Shown: positions 15,920 through 24,309 of the stretch, piece after piece
Position numbering within the stretch: position 1 is the first letter of the stretch
Layout of the letters: every line of letters begins with the position of its first letter
Source of the DNA: an uncultured Desulfobulbaceae bacterium
GTDB lineage: Bacteria; Desulfobacterota; Desulfobulbia; Desulfobulbales; Desulfobulbaceae
DNA length: 64,000 nt
NCBI GenBank assembly: GCA_947259225.1
Contig: CAMYLK010000005.1
Span: forward strand, 1-64,000
Reading direction: 5' to 3'
Program-made: the position numbers and the translations under genes
Notes under the pieces: model-generated
Databases searched by the model: none
What the model was told of the DNA's origin: nothing
What the model saw: only the letters and a program-made list of their open reading frames with translations

Positions 15920-17041
15920 ATGAAATCGACAAGGCTTGATCAATTCTTACCATTTCCCAGAATTGACAGTTATACAGCAATAGTAATCCTGCTTTTTGTC
16001 GGCCTGGTTCTCACGTCCGGTTGCAGTAAAGAGGAAGAAAAACCTCCCAAGCCGGCTGTCCAGGCTGTTAAAATTATGACTGTTCAGGCCGGGGAAGATC
16101 AATATTCCATGTCTTTTCCGGGCAAAGTGAGAGCTGCAAAACGATCAGAGCTTTCATTCAAGGTTTCCGGGCCTTTGAATGAGCTGCCAATTGATGAAGG
16201 GCAGCTCGTAAAAAAAGGAGACCTGGTTGCCCAGATTCTGCCCCGCGATTTTCAGGTAGCCCTCAATGAAGCCAGGGCCCGTGAAGTTGAGGCTGAGAAA
16301 CAGTACCGCCGTTACAAGGAACTGTACGCCAAAAAACAGGTTTCCAAAGCAGATTTTGACCGGTATAAGGCAGCCCGTGATGTTGCCCGTGCGCAAAAGG
16401 AAGACGCTGAGAATGCCCTGGATGACACCACACTGCGCGCGCCATTTGACGGGGTCATTGCAAAACGATACGTGGAGAATTTTGAAAAGGTCCAGGCCAA
16501 GCAGCCTATTGCTTTTCTGCAGCTCATCGACCAGCTGGAGATCCTGATTGATGTACCCGAACTGACCATGGCTCGATTCCGAAACCAGGGAGGAGGGGAG
16601 GTTTTAGTGACTTTTGATTCCGTACCTGACAAACAGTATCCTCTGGCAGTTAAGGAGTTTTCCACCAAGGCTGATCCCGCTACCCAGACCTACCAGGTTG
16701 TCATGGTTATGGCCCAACCTGAGGAAGCGAACATCCTACCGGGCATGACCGCGAAGGTTACTGCAACCGCAAATGAAAAAAGCACAGGAAGCACCAGTAT
16801 AATTATTCCGGCTCTTGCCGTACTCAATGACGCGGACAACAATTCTCATGTCTGGGTAATGGACATGGAGAACAAGACGGTTCATAAAACCCTTGTTCAG
16901 GTTGATCGCCTTGAGGGTTCTGAAAATATAGTTATTCAGGAAGGCCTGCAGGGAGGCGAAACGATTGTTATCGCCGGTGTGACAAAGTTGCAGGAGGGCA
17001 TGAAGGTCCGTCCCTGGGATAAGCAGCGTGAGGGAAAGTAA
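15920..17041 (+). CDS. RND efflux periplasmic adaptor (membrane fusion lipoprotein)
   Basis: 373 aa; ATG 15920 follows TAGGGAG. The N-terminus has a membrane segment ending in the lipobox LTSGC (Cys about 35), so it is probably lipid-anchored. Then come the split lipoyl halves (FPGKVRAAKRSELSFKVSGPLNELPIDEGQLVKKGDLVAQI ... LRAPFDGVIAKRYVENFEKV) around an alpha-hairpin (about 95-140, coiled-coil, RAREVEAEKQYRRYKELYAKKQ), followed by barrel and membrane-proximal domains. It links the inner-membrane pump to the TolC-like channel. First gene of a three-gene operon, 3 bp before the pump gene. Substrate unknown; no metal-binding His/Met clusters are visible. Confidence 0.92.
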   Translation: MKSTRLDQFLPFPRIDSYTAIVILLFVGLVLTSGCSKEEEKPPKPAVQAVKIMTVQAGEDQYSMSFPGKVRAAKRSELSFKVSGPLNELPIDEGQLVKKGDLVAQILPRDFQVALNEARAREVEAEKQYRRYKELYAKKQVSKADFDRYKAARDVARAQKEDAENALDDTTLRAPFDGVIAKRYVENFEKVQAKQPIAFLQLIDQLEILIDVPELTMARFRNQGGGEVLVTFDSVPDKQYPLAVKEFSTKADPATQTYQVVMVMAQPEEANILPGMTAKVTATANEKSTGSTSIIIPALAVLNDADNNSHVWVMDMENKTVHKTLVQVDRLEGSENIVIQEGLQGGETIVIAGVTKLQEGMKVRPWDKQREGK

Positions 17042-17044
17042 GGT

Positions 17045-20000
17045 ATGAATTTAGCCGAATTTTCCATACAAAAATACATTATCACCTGGACCATGACCGT
17101 GGTCCTGCTTGTCCTGGGTTACCTGGCCTACCAGAGCCTTCCCCGGCTGGAAGATCCTGAATTTGCCATTAAGGATGCGGTCATCATTACTCCGTATCCG
17201 GGAGCTTCCCCGGAAGAGGTTGAGCAGGAGGTGACCGAGAAGATTGAAAAGGCCATGCAGGAGCTTGGTCAGCTCAAACGGGTGGAATCCTATTCCGCAC
17301 GTGGACTGTCAACGGTTAAGGTCAAGATTAAGGATAACTATGATAAAACGGCCCTGCCGGCAGTATGGGATGAAATGCGGCGCAAGGTTCTCGACGTCAT
17401 ACCCCAGCTTCCTCCAGGCGCAGGACCGCCGATAGTCAATGATGATTTTGGCGATGTATTCGGGGTGTATCTCGCCCTGACCGGACCCGGGTATACCTAT
17501 GCTGAACTCAAGGATGTGGCGGAACTCCTGAAGCGGGAACTGCTGGTCGTCCAGGATGTCAAGAAAGTCACTTTCCTGGGTGAACAATCCGAGGCCATTT
17601 ATGTTGAGATGTCCCGGGCCAAAATGGCGGCGCTGGGTATAACTCAGCAGGAAATCTATGATACCCTCCAGGCGAAAAATCTTCCGGTTGACTCGGGAAG
17701 CATTAAGATCGGATCCGAATATATGCCGATCAGTCCCACAGGTGAATTTAAATCGGAAAAGGATTTTGAGGGACTGTTTATCGCTTCCAAGAGCGGAAAA
17801 TTAATTTACCTCAAGGATGTGGCGACAGTCCGACGGGGGTATGTTGACCCGCCCGGCCGAATGCTCCGTTATAATGGGGAGCCGGCCATTGCATTGGGCA
17901 TTTCCACTATCATGGGAGGAAATGCTGTCAGTATGGGTAATGGCGTCCTCAAGCGATTGGACGAGATGCAGGATCAGATTCCCCTGGGCATGGAAGTCAA
18001 CGAGATTGTCATGCAGTCCAAGTCGGTCACCAAGGCAGTGAATTCTTTTGTTATTAACCTCGTTGAAGCAGTCGTTATTGTTGTCTTAATTCTGCTCATT
18101 TTTATGGGTCTGCGGTCCGGATTGATCATCGGTTTTATCCTCGTTCTTACCATTGCCGCAACCTTCGTGGTAATGGGGTATTACCAAATCACCCTTGAGC
18201 GCATCTCGCTCGGTGCCCTGATCATTGCCCTGGGCATGCTTGTTGACAATGCCATTGTGGTGGTTGACGGTATGAAGGTGCGAATGGAGCAGGGTAAGGA
18301 CGGGATGAAGGCCGCTAAAGAAGTAGTCGGGCAGAACGCCATACCACTGCTTGGAGCGACAGCAGTTGCGGTGCTTGCTTTTGCCTCAATAGGCGGCATG
18401 GATAACCAGACCGGGGAATACTGCAGGTCGCTATACTACGTAATACTTATTTCTTTGTCTCTTTCCTGGTTAACTGCCGTTACAGTAACCCCCCTGATAA
18501 CAAAACAGTTTATTCTGGGTAAAAAATCCGCCAGTGATGAGGGTGGAAAAAAAGATCCCTATGGCGGTAAATTTTACCAGTTATACAGAAAAATCCTGGC
18601 GACAGCCATTCGACTGCGCTGGATTTCCATCGGCATTGTTGTCGGCATGTTTGCTCTTTCCCTGTACGGTTTCGGTTTTCTGTCCAACCAGTTTTTCCCG
18701 CCGTCAACTGCGCCGCAGTTCCTGGTGGAGTGCCAGTTCCGGGAAGGCAGTCACATCAGGGAGACTGAAAAAGGGGTGGTTGAGATGGAAGACTACCTGA
18801 AACAGTACGACTCCATCACCAATGTAGCATCAGCCATTGGAGGTGGCCATCTCCGGTTCATCCTTACCTATTCCGTACCTGTGGATGCTGCCAATCAATA
18901 TGCCTGCCTGCTTGTCACTGTTGAGGACTATAAGTTTATCAATGAAATTGTTCCGCAAATCCAGCAGGATCTTGAAAAGATGTTTCCTGATGTGACCGTC
19001 AACGTTAAAAAGTTCACCCTGGGGCCGGGTGAAGGCGGAAAGATTCAGATGCGAATTAACGGACCCGACCCGGATGTTCTGCGTTCACTGGCAGATAAGG
19101 CCCTGGCAGTAATGGCCGCAGACCCGGTTGCCCAGGCTATTCGGACGGAATGGGGTGCCAAGGTCAAGGTTCCGCAGCCACTGCTGGCAGAAGATCGGGC
19201 CAGAAATCTAGGCATAGACCGGCCCATGATCGCAACAGCCATAGAGTCAAATTTTTCCGGTACCCAGACCGGCATTTACCGGGAAGGGATCGATTTAATT
19301 CCTATCGTAGCCCGAGCGCCGGCCAATGAGCGCAATACCATTGAAGATATGCGGGAACTGCAGATTTACAGCCCCAGTGCCGGTCAGGAAGTACCGATCA
19401 TGCAGGTAGTGAATGGTATTGACACGGTATGGGAAAATGCACGGGTATCGCGCTGGCACCGGAGGCCGTTTATCAAACTGCACGCTGATGCGAGAGAAGG
19501 GCTTCCCTCGGAGCTGCTGGCAAGGATAAAGCCGAAAATTGAGCAGGCCCTTGGTGCCGATGTTGAAGCTTATACCGGGAAGCCATTGAATGAGAAAAAG
19601 GGGTATACGGCCTCAACCATTCCGGTCAAGTATGATGATATTATTCCGCTTAAAGGAATGCCGGGTTATTTCATGGCCTGGGGCGGAGAGATTGAAGATT
19701 CGGCAGATGCAACGAAAAAACTTGCTGAGAACATCCCGGTCTACTTCGGTATGATGATCCTGGTGGTCATCTTCCTGTTCAATGCTTTCCGCCAGCCGTT
19801 GATTATCTGGCTGACCGTGCCCCTCTCATTGATAGGGGTGACGGCCGGGCTCCTTCTTTTTCGGCAACCGTTCGGGTTTATGGCTTTGCTGGGACTCATG
19901 AGCCTTGCCGGGATGCTTATCAAGAATGCCATAGTCCTCATCGACCAGATAGACACGAATATCAGGAGCGGCATGCCCAAGTTTGATGCCATTGTCGAGT

Positions 20001-20194
20001 CCGGCGTTTCCAGGATGCAGCCGGTTATGATGGCCGCCATAACAACCATGATGGGGATGATCCCGCTTTTTCAGGATGCTTTTTTTATTGCCATGGCTGT
20101 AACCATTGTTTTTGGTCTTGGTTTTGCTACTGTTCTGACCCTGGTATTTGTGCCGGTCCTGTACGCTACTTTTTTCCGGATTCCGTCAAATTGA
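17045..20194 (+). CDS. RND-family efflux pump, inner-membrane subunit
   Basis: 1049 aa, the standard length. N-terminal helix FSIQKYIITWTMTVVLLVLGYLAYQSLPRLEDPEF is typical, followed by ITPYPGASPEEVEQEVTEKIE. Helix 4 contains LGMLVDNAIVVVDG with the proton-relay Asp (first position kept, second is Asn, common outside AcrB). The second repeat starts near residue 520 (LRWISIGIVVGMFALSLYG), and the C-terminal TM bundle includes LLGLMSLAGMLIKNAIVLIDQI. It looks like the hydrophobe/amphiphile (HAE) branch rather than metal pumps, judging by the absence of methionine pairs. A proton-driven trimeric exporter working with the flanking adaptor and TolC proteins. Confidence 0.92.
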   Translation: MNLAEFSIQKYIITWTMTVVLLVLGYLAYQSLPRLEDPEFAIKDAVIITPYPGASPEEVEQEVTEKIEKAMQELGQLKRVESYSARGLSTVKVKIKDNYDKTALPAVWDEMRRKVLDVIPQLPPGAGPPIVNDDFGDVFGVYLALTGPGYTYAELKDVAELLKRELLVVQDVKKVTFLGEQSEAIYVEMSRAKMAALGITQQEIYDTLQAKNLPVDSGSIKIGSEYMPISPTGEFKSEKDFEGLFIASKSGKLIYLKDVATVRRGYVDPPGRMLRYNGEPAIALGISTIMGGNAVSMGNGVLKRLDEMQDQIPLGMEVNEIVMQSKSVTKAVNSFVINLVEAVVIVVLILLIFMGLRSGLIIGFILVLTIAATFVVMGYYQITLERISLGALIIALGMLVDNAIVVVDGMKVRMEQGKDGMKAAKEVVGQNAIPLLGATAVAVLAFASIGGMDNQTGEYCRSLYYVILISLSLSWLTAVTVTPLITKQFILGKKSASDEGGKKDPYGGKFYQLYRKILATAIRLRWISIGIVVGMFALSLYGFGFLSNQFFPPSTAPQFLVECQFREGSHIRETEKGVVEMEDYLKQYDSITNVASAIGGGHLRFILTYSVPVDAANQYACLLVTVEDYKFINEIVPQIQQDLEKMFPDVTVNVKKFTLGPGEGGKIQMRINGPDPDVLRSLADKALAVMAADPVAQAIRTEWGAKVKVPQPLLAEDRARNLGIDRPMIATAIESNFSGTQTGIYREGIDLIPIVARAPANERNTIEDMRELQIYSPSAGQEVPIMQVVNGIDTVWENARVSRWHRRPFIKLHADAREGLPSELLARIKPKIEQALGADVEAYTGKPLNEKKGYTASTIPVKYDDIIPLKGMPGYFMAWGGEIEDSADATKKLAENIPVYFGMMILVVIFLFNAFRQPLIIWLTVPLSLIGVTAGLLLFRQPFGFMALLGLMSLAGMLIKNAIVLIDQIDTNIRSGMPKFDAIVESGVSRMQPVMMAAITTMMGMIPLFQDAFFIAMAVTIVFGLGFATVLTLVFVPVLYATFFRIPSN

Positions 20195-20216
20195 CGTTTC
20201 AGTGAGGAGAATACGA

Positions 20217-22577
20217 ATGAAATTCCGACTGACTGCCCAGTCTGCCTGTCTTGCCCTGCTTCTTCTTTTTTCAGCAGTTGATGGCTATTGTCAACAACTG
20301 ACTTCTTTTACAATCGGAATTGTCACGGATGGACCAATAATCACAAGACCGGAAATGGTCAGTATATTCAAGCAGGAAATAGTGAACATTGCAGAAGAAG
20401 AATTCACGGTTTCTTTTCCTGAGAACCTTACCAGGGAAGCTGATAATACTGCAGCAGGGGTAAACCGGGAGATTGATTATCTGCTCGATAACGAGGAAAC
20501 AGATCTGATCCTTGCTCTTGGTACAATCGCGACCGCAGAAGCCATCAAACGGCGCGATCTCGCTAAACCGATTGTTGCCGCCCTTGTATTGGATTCGGAT
20601 ACTCTCCAGGCTCCGCGGCAAAATGGCGGAAGCGGTGTTGCCAACCTTACCTATCTGGATATTCAGACTCCCTTTGGTAAAGAACTGGCACTGTTTCGAA
20701 AGCTAGTCCCGTTTCAATCGCTTGGGATGCTTATTGATGAACGTGAGCTGAAAGGTATCCCGGAGATCGCCAAAGTTGCCCGCCGTCTAGCAAATGAATA
20801 TACAATGGACGTTCAGTTGATACCTGTGAAGGAATCAGCTGATGAAGCGCTTGCGAACATTCCGCCTGGAGTAGACGCAGTTTTTCTCGGACCCTTATGG
20901 CGTATTTCGAATGATGAATTCAGCCGGTTAAGCCGGGGACTTGTTGAGCGTAAATTGCCAAGTTTTACAATGTGGGACAGGAGATATGTTGAACAGGGGA
21001 TTTTTGCCGGCAATATGCCGGGCAACCTGCTTGAACATGTTGCCCGGCGGATTTCCGTTACCGTCCAGGAGATTCTTCAGGGGGAAGATGCCGCAACAAT
21101 TCCGGTAGCTTTTTCGCGTGGTGAAAGACTGTCAATCAATATGGAGACTGCCCGGGCAATTGATGAGTATCCCAGCCTCGCGCTCATGACCGGTGCTGAC
21201 CTGCTGAATGAACAGCGAAAGGATATTTCCCGCCGGCTTAACCTTGCCCAGGCAGTGCATGAAGCCCTGCAGGCAAATCTCGATCTTTCCATTGCCGAAC
21301 GCCAGGTATCAGCCGGTGAATACAGTGTCAAGGAGGTGCGGTCTGTCCTGTTACCCCAGATCGGTATTGGTGCAGGAGGACGCGCCATTGATGACGACCG
21401 CGCCAGGCTGGGTAGTGGTATAAATCCGGAAAAGGCATGGGTGGGAAGTGCAACCGCATCACAACTTATATATTCTGAACGGGGCTGGACAGATTACTCG
21501 GTGGAAAAGTTCAGGCAGAGCGGCCGGGAATATGACCGGGACAGTGTCCGGCTCGATATTATTTTTGAGACTTCTGTTGCCTATCTCGATGTACTCAGAA
21601 AAAAAACCATCGAACTGCTGCAGAAAGACAACATGAAACTGACCCTGGCTAACCTGGAAAGGGCGCAGATAAGGTTGGATACAGGAGTGGCCGGTCCGGA
21701 TGAACTGTACCGGTGGGAGACACAGTTTGCCAGGGACCGGCAGGTGGTCCTGCGGGCCGAATCAGATTCTCTGGATGCCATGCAGAACCTGAACCGGATT
21801 CTGCACAGGCCGGTGAGTGAAGAGTTCATTGCCGAAGAAACAGATCTAAGTGATCCTTTACTGGTGGCCGGGGATAAGCTTTTTTTCCAGTTGATGAGCA
21901 GGCCGGGATACTTGAAAGAATTCAAGTCATTCGCTGTTGCCAAAGGAATTGAGGCCTCACCAGAACTGAAATTTATCGAAAGCCAGATTGAAGCCCAGAA
22001 GCGTATTCTGACCGCATCAAAAAGGGACTTCTGGCTGCCTACATTTTCCCTTGAAGGCGATGTGGACCAGTATTTTTCCTATTCAGGCGAAGGGCAGCGG
22101 GACAAGGAGGCTACCGGCCTGGATGATACCGACTGGTTAGTCGGTGTATTTGCCAGGCTGCCGCTTATCGAAGGCGGAAGGAAAATTGCGACCATGAAAA
22201 AAAGCAGAGAAGACCTGCAGCGGCTGGAGTTCACACATCAGGACGGTCAACAGAGAATTACCCAGGCTATACTTGCAGCTGTTAATACGATCAGGGCTTC
22301 GTATCCGTCTATCAGCCTTTCACGGGAGGCGTCTGAATCCGCCCGCAGAAACCTGCAGCTCGTCACCGATAGTTACGTACAGGGGATCAAATCAATTATT
22401 GATCTGCTTGATGCCCAGAGCCAGGCTCTTACAGCTGATCTGGATTCGGCCAATGCGGTGTATAATTTCCTGATCGACCAGATGGGGCTGCAGCGGTCAA
22501 TGGGTACTTTTATTACCTTCCTGCCGGAAGAAGAGAGGCAGGAGTGGAAAGACCAGTTAAATAAGTTTATCCAGTGA
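20217..22577 (+). CDS. TolC-family outer-membrane factor fused to an N-terminal ABC substrate-binding-like domain
   Basis: 786 aa from ATG 20217 (GAGGAG upstream; earlier starts overlap the pump gene). After a signal peptide (LTAQSACLALLLLFSAVDGYC), residues about 25-330 read like a periplasmic binding protein of the ABC_sub_bind type (FTIGIVTDGPIITRPEM, DLILALGTIATAEAIKRRDLAKPIVAALV, VDAVFLGPLWRISNDEFSRLSRGLVERKLPSFTMWDRRYVEQG). From about 345 a TolC domain begins (RRLNLAQAVHEALQANLDLSIAERQVSAGEYSVKEVRSVLLPQIG) with the usual two repeats (second near 590-770). A normal TolC is about 450 residues. The fused domain could sense or deliver substrate on the periplasmic side. Last gene of the RND operon. 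Confidence 0.85.
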   Translation: MKFRLTAQSACLALLLLFSAVDGYCQQLTSFTIGIVTDGPIITRPEMVSIFKQEIVNIAEEEFTVSFPENLTREADNTAAGVNREIDYLLDNEETDLILALGTIATAEAIKRRDLAKPIVAALVLDSDTLQAPRQNGGSGVANLTYLDIQTPFGKELALFRKLVPFQSLGMLIDERELKGIPEIAKVARRLANEYTMDVQLIPVKESADEALANIPPGVDAVFLGPLWRISNDEFSRLSRGLVERKLPSFTMWDRRYVEQGIFAGNMPGNLLEHVARRISVTVQEILQGEDAATIPVAFSRGERLSINMETARAIDEYPSLALMTGADLLNEQRKDISRRLNLAQAVHEALQANLDLSIAERQVSAGEYSVKEVRSVLLPQIGIGAGGRAIDDDRARLGSGINPEKAWVGSATASQLIYSERGWTDYSVEKFRQSGREYDRDSVRLDIIFETSVAYLDVLRKKTIELLQKDNMKLTLANLERAQIRLDTGVAGPDELYRWETQFARDRQVVLRAESDSLDAMQNLNRILHRPVSEEFIAEETDLSDPLLVAGDKLFFQLMSRPGYLKEFKSFAVAKGIEASPELKFIESQIEAQKRILTASKRDFWLPTFSLEGDVDQYFSYSGEGQRDKEATGLDDTDWLVGVFARLPLIEGGRKIATMKKSREDLQRLEFTHQDGQQRITQAILAAVNTIRASYPSISLSREASESARRNLQLVTDSYVQGIKSIIDLLDAQSQALTADLDSANAVYNFLIDQMGLQRSMGTFITFLPEEERQEWKDQLNKFIQ

Positions 22578-23186
22578 TCACTTCGCCAGAGGTTGTTTGT
22601 TCAGTTTCCAGGGAACAAGCATGGGCACTTTTCGGCAGTACTCTCTGTACTGTTCGCCAAGTTCTGTTATCAATCGTCTCTCCTCAAGGTAGGTCCCGAC
22701 AATAAAATAGCCGGTCAGGATTATCCTGGTTAGCAGGTATACATCCGTGATTGCCCCGAAACCCCAGATCAACGCGATTCCGCCGCTGTACCATGGGTGG
22801 CGGACATAGGCTAGGGCGCCGTCGGTGTGCAAGGGGAGGGTGACATTCGCCCTTTTTTCCCTTGCGTTTCTCCACTGGGTGATACCAAGGAAAAACTGCA
22901 TGTCATATACCCTTGCTCCAAGGTAGAACATAGCAACACCGTAGAAGAGCAATGCACCCTGGATAATGTTGATTGCGGGGTTTTTGGGCAGGAGAATGTT
23001 TTGGGAAAGGGAAAAATGGTACCAGAGGACAGGGATCAGGGTGACTGTACTGAACAGAACATAAAATAACCTGTAAAACCCGGAACTGTCAGGTATTAAT
23101 TTTTCGACAAAAGTGTGAGCCTGCCTGGAGATGAGCAGGCTGTGCAGGCTGCACCAGGCTATCCACAGACAGGCAAGCGTTGCCAT
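22578..23186 (-). CDS. Integral-membrane methyltransferase-like protein (ICMT/NnrU-type fold)
   Basis: 202 aa with about five helices. The C-terminal half has LAYVRHPWYSGGIALIWGFGAI...YFIVGTYLEERRLITELGEQYREYCRKVPMLVPW. RHP-x-Y-x-G, then an E-E-R-x-L, then a Y-x-x-Y-x-x-x-V-P segment, is the SAM-binding signature of isoprenylcysteine/phospholipid methyltransferases and related NnrU proteins. The methyl acceptor is unknown. Its stop codon directly abuts that of the convergent TolC gene. On the same strand as the redox cluster, 8 bp after a lipoprotein gene, so probably co-transcribed. Confidence 0.7.
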   Translation of the reverse strand: MATLACLWIAWCSLHSLLISRQAHTFVEKLIPDSSGFYRLFYVLFSTVTLIPVLWYHFSLSQNILLPKNPAINIIQGALLFYGVAMFYLGARVYDMQFFLGITQWRNAREKRANVTLPLHTDGALAYVRHPWYSGGIALIWGFGAITDVYLLTRIILTGYFIVGTYLEERRLITELGEQYREYCRKVPMLVPWKLNKQPLAK

Positions 23187-23194
23187 TTACGATA

Positions 23195-23677
23195 TCAGAT
23201 CTGCGGTGTGAACGGAGCGGGTTGCAGCATATCTTTCGGAGAGAGATCAGGAGTGAATACGACGACCGAATTGGGTTCGGGAAATTGTATTGCCGTATAT
23301 CTGTACTGGGAATACCAGAAACCCACTTCCTTGCCATCAGGTGCCAGAATGCGGGAACCGTAATAGGGGTTCCTGAACCGGTGGGAATTGTCGATAATGA
23401 CGTTCCAGGAATGCAGCACATCCTCCGATATATCAACTTTGATCCAGAAGTTTTTTTCATTGGGGAAGGTATAGCTGTGGTGTATACCGATAATGGCATC
23501 CGGCTGAGCCTCGGGTCCAGTGTAGTAATATGTATGAGCAGGGATTACAGTATTGCTTTCTACAGCTCTTGTTATCTCATCTGAACGTGAAAGTGTGCCG
23601 TTATTCTTAACAGAGGCACAACCTGTCACCAGGAAAGCACAAAATAATACCAGAGATACAATATATAAAGTTTTCAT
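23195..23677 (-). CDS. Lipoprotein of redox cluster, paralogue B
   Basis: 160 aa. Lipobox LVTGC after a hydrophobic signal (MKTLYIVSLVLFCAFLVTGC). The mature protein shares a long pattern with its neighbour at 23812: NGTLSRSDEI, IPAHTYYYTGPEAQPDAIIGIHHSYTF, KNFWIKVDISEDVLHSWNVII, RNPYYGSRILAPDGKEVGFWYS, and NSVVVFTPDLSP. No cysteines beyond the lipid-anchored one, so it carries no heme. I do not recognise the family. It may be an envelope partner of the cytochromes. Confidence 0.75.
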   Translation of the reverse strand: MKTLYIVSLVLFCAFLVTGCASVKNNGTLSRSDEITRAVESNTVIPAHTYYYTGPEAQPDAIIGIHHSYTFPNEKNFWIKVDISEDVLHSWNVIIDNSHRFRNPYYGSRILAPDGKEVGFWYSQYRYTAIQFPEPNSVVVFTPDLSPKDMLQPAPFTPQI

Positions 23678-23811
23678 GATCCACCTCCTGCAGAAAATTC
23701 CTCAGGAATTCTTTCCTCACTTCAATAATAATCATGAATTGCTTCTTCGTCCATGGAGTCAGATTTTTAATTCATGCCATGTTACCACCACGCCTGGAAA
23801 TAATTCTTGCA

Positions 23812-24309
23812 TTAGTATTCAAAATTCCTGAAAGGTGACTTGCTCCTTTTTTCAAGAGTTGGTGAAGGTGTGAAAACAACAATGACATTATCGTCGGCAG
23901 ACCTGATAACTGTATGAGTCTGTTTTGAATACCAGTAACCGGCCTTTTCCCCCCGGGGAGTGAAAATTTGTGAACCGCGGTATGGAAATTTTACCCTGGT
24001 GTCGTTAGAGATGATACGGTTCCAATCCTGCAGCATTTTCTCCGTAATATCAACCCTGACCCAGAAGTTCTTTGCATTCTGCAGTGTAAAGCTCTTGTGG
24101 ATGGCTATGATGGCCTCAGGGGCAGCCTGGGGTCCATAATAGTAGTAGATGTGATCGGGAAAAATCTCTGCATTTTCAAACGTGTTTTTTACTTCGTCAC
24201 TCCGGACCAGCGTTCCATGATCAGCCGGGGTGGCACAACTGACAATGAGAGCAGCTACAAGTACCGGAAAGAGGGAATAAAGCTGTATCCTCTGGAAAAA
24301 CCTATTCAT
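23812..24309 (-). CDS. Lipoprotein of redox cluster, paralogue A
   Basis: 165 aa. Hydrophobic leader ending LIVSC (lipobox), then HGTLVRSDEVKNTFENAEIFPDHIYYYYGPQAAPEAIIAIHKSFTL, KNFWVRVDITEKMLQDWNRII, FPYRGSQIFTPRGEKAGYWYS, VIVVFTPSP. Clearly paralogous to the protein at 23195, the result of a tandem duplication. The start overlaps the end of the multiheme cytochrome gene by 8 bases, which implies translational coupling and a shared job. The C-terminal tail is basic and differs from paralogue B. Function unknown. Confidence 0.75.
   Translation of the reverse strand: MNRFFQRIQLYSLFPVLVAALIVSCATPADHGTLVRSDEVKNTFENAEIFPDHIYYYYGPQAAPEAIIAIHKSFTLQNAKNFWVRVDITEKMLQDWNRIISNDTRVKFPYRGSQIFTPRGEKAGYWYSKQTHTVIRSADDNVIVVFTPSPTLEKRSKSPFRNFEY

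Noticed and set aside
22575-22580. TGATCA at abutting stops as a regulatory site
   Set aside because: The six bases are just two convergent TGA stop codons side by side.
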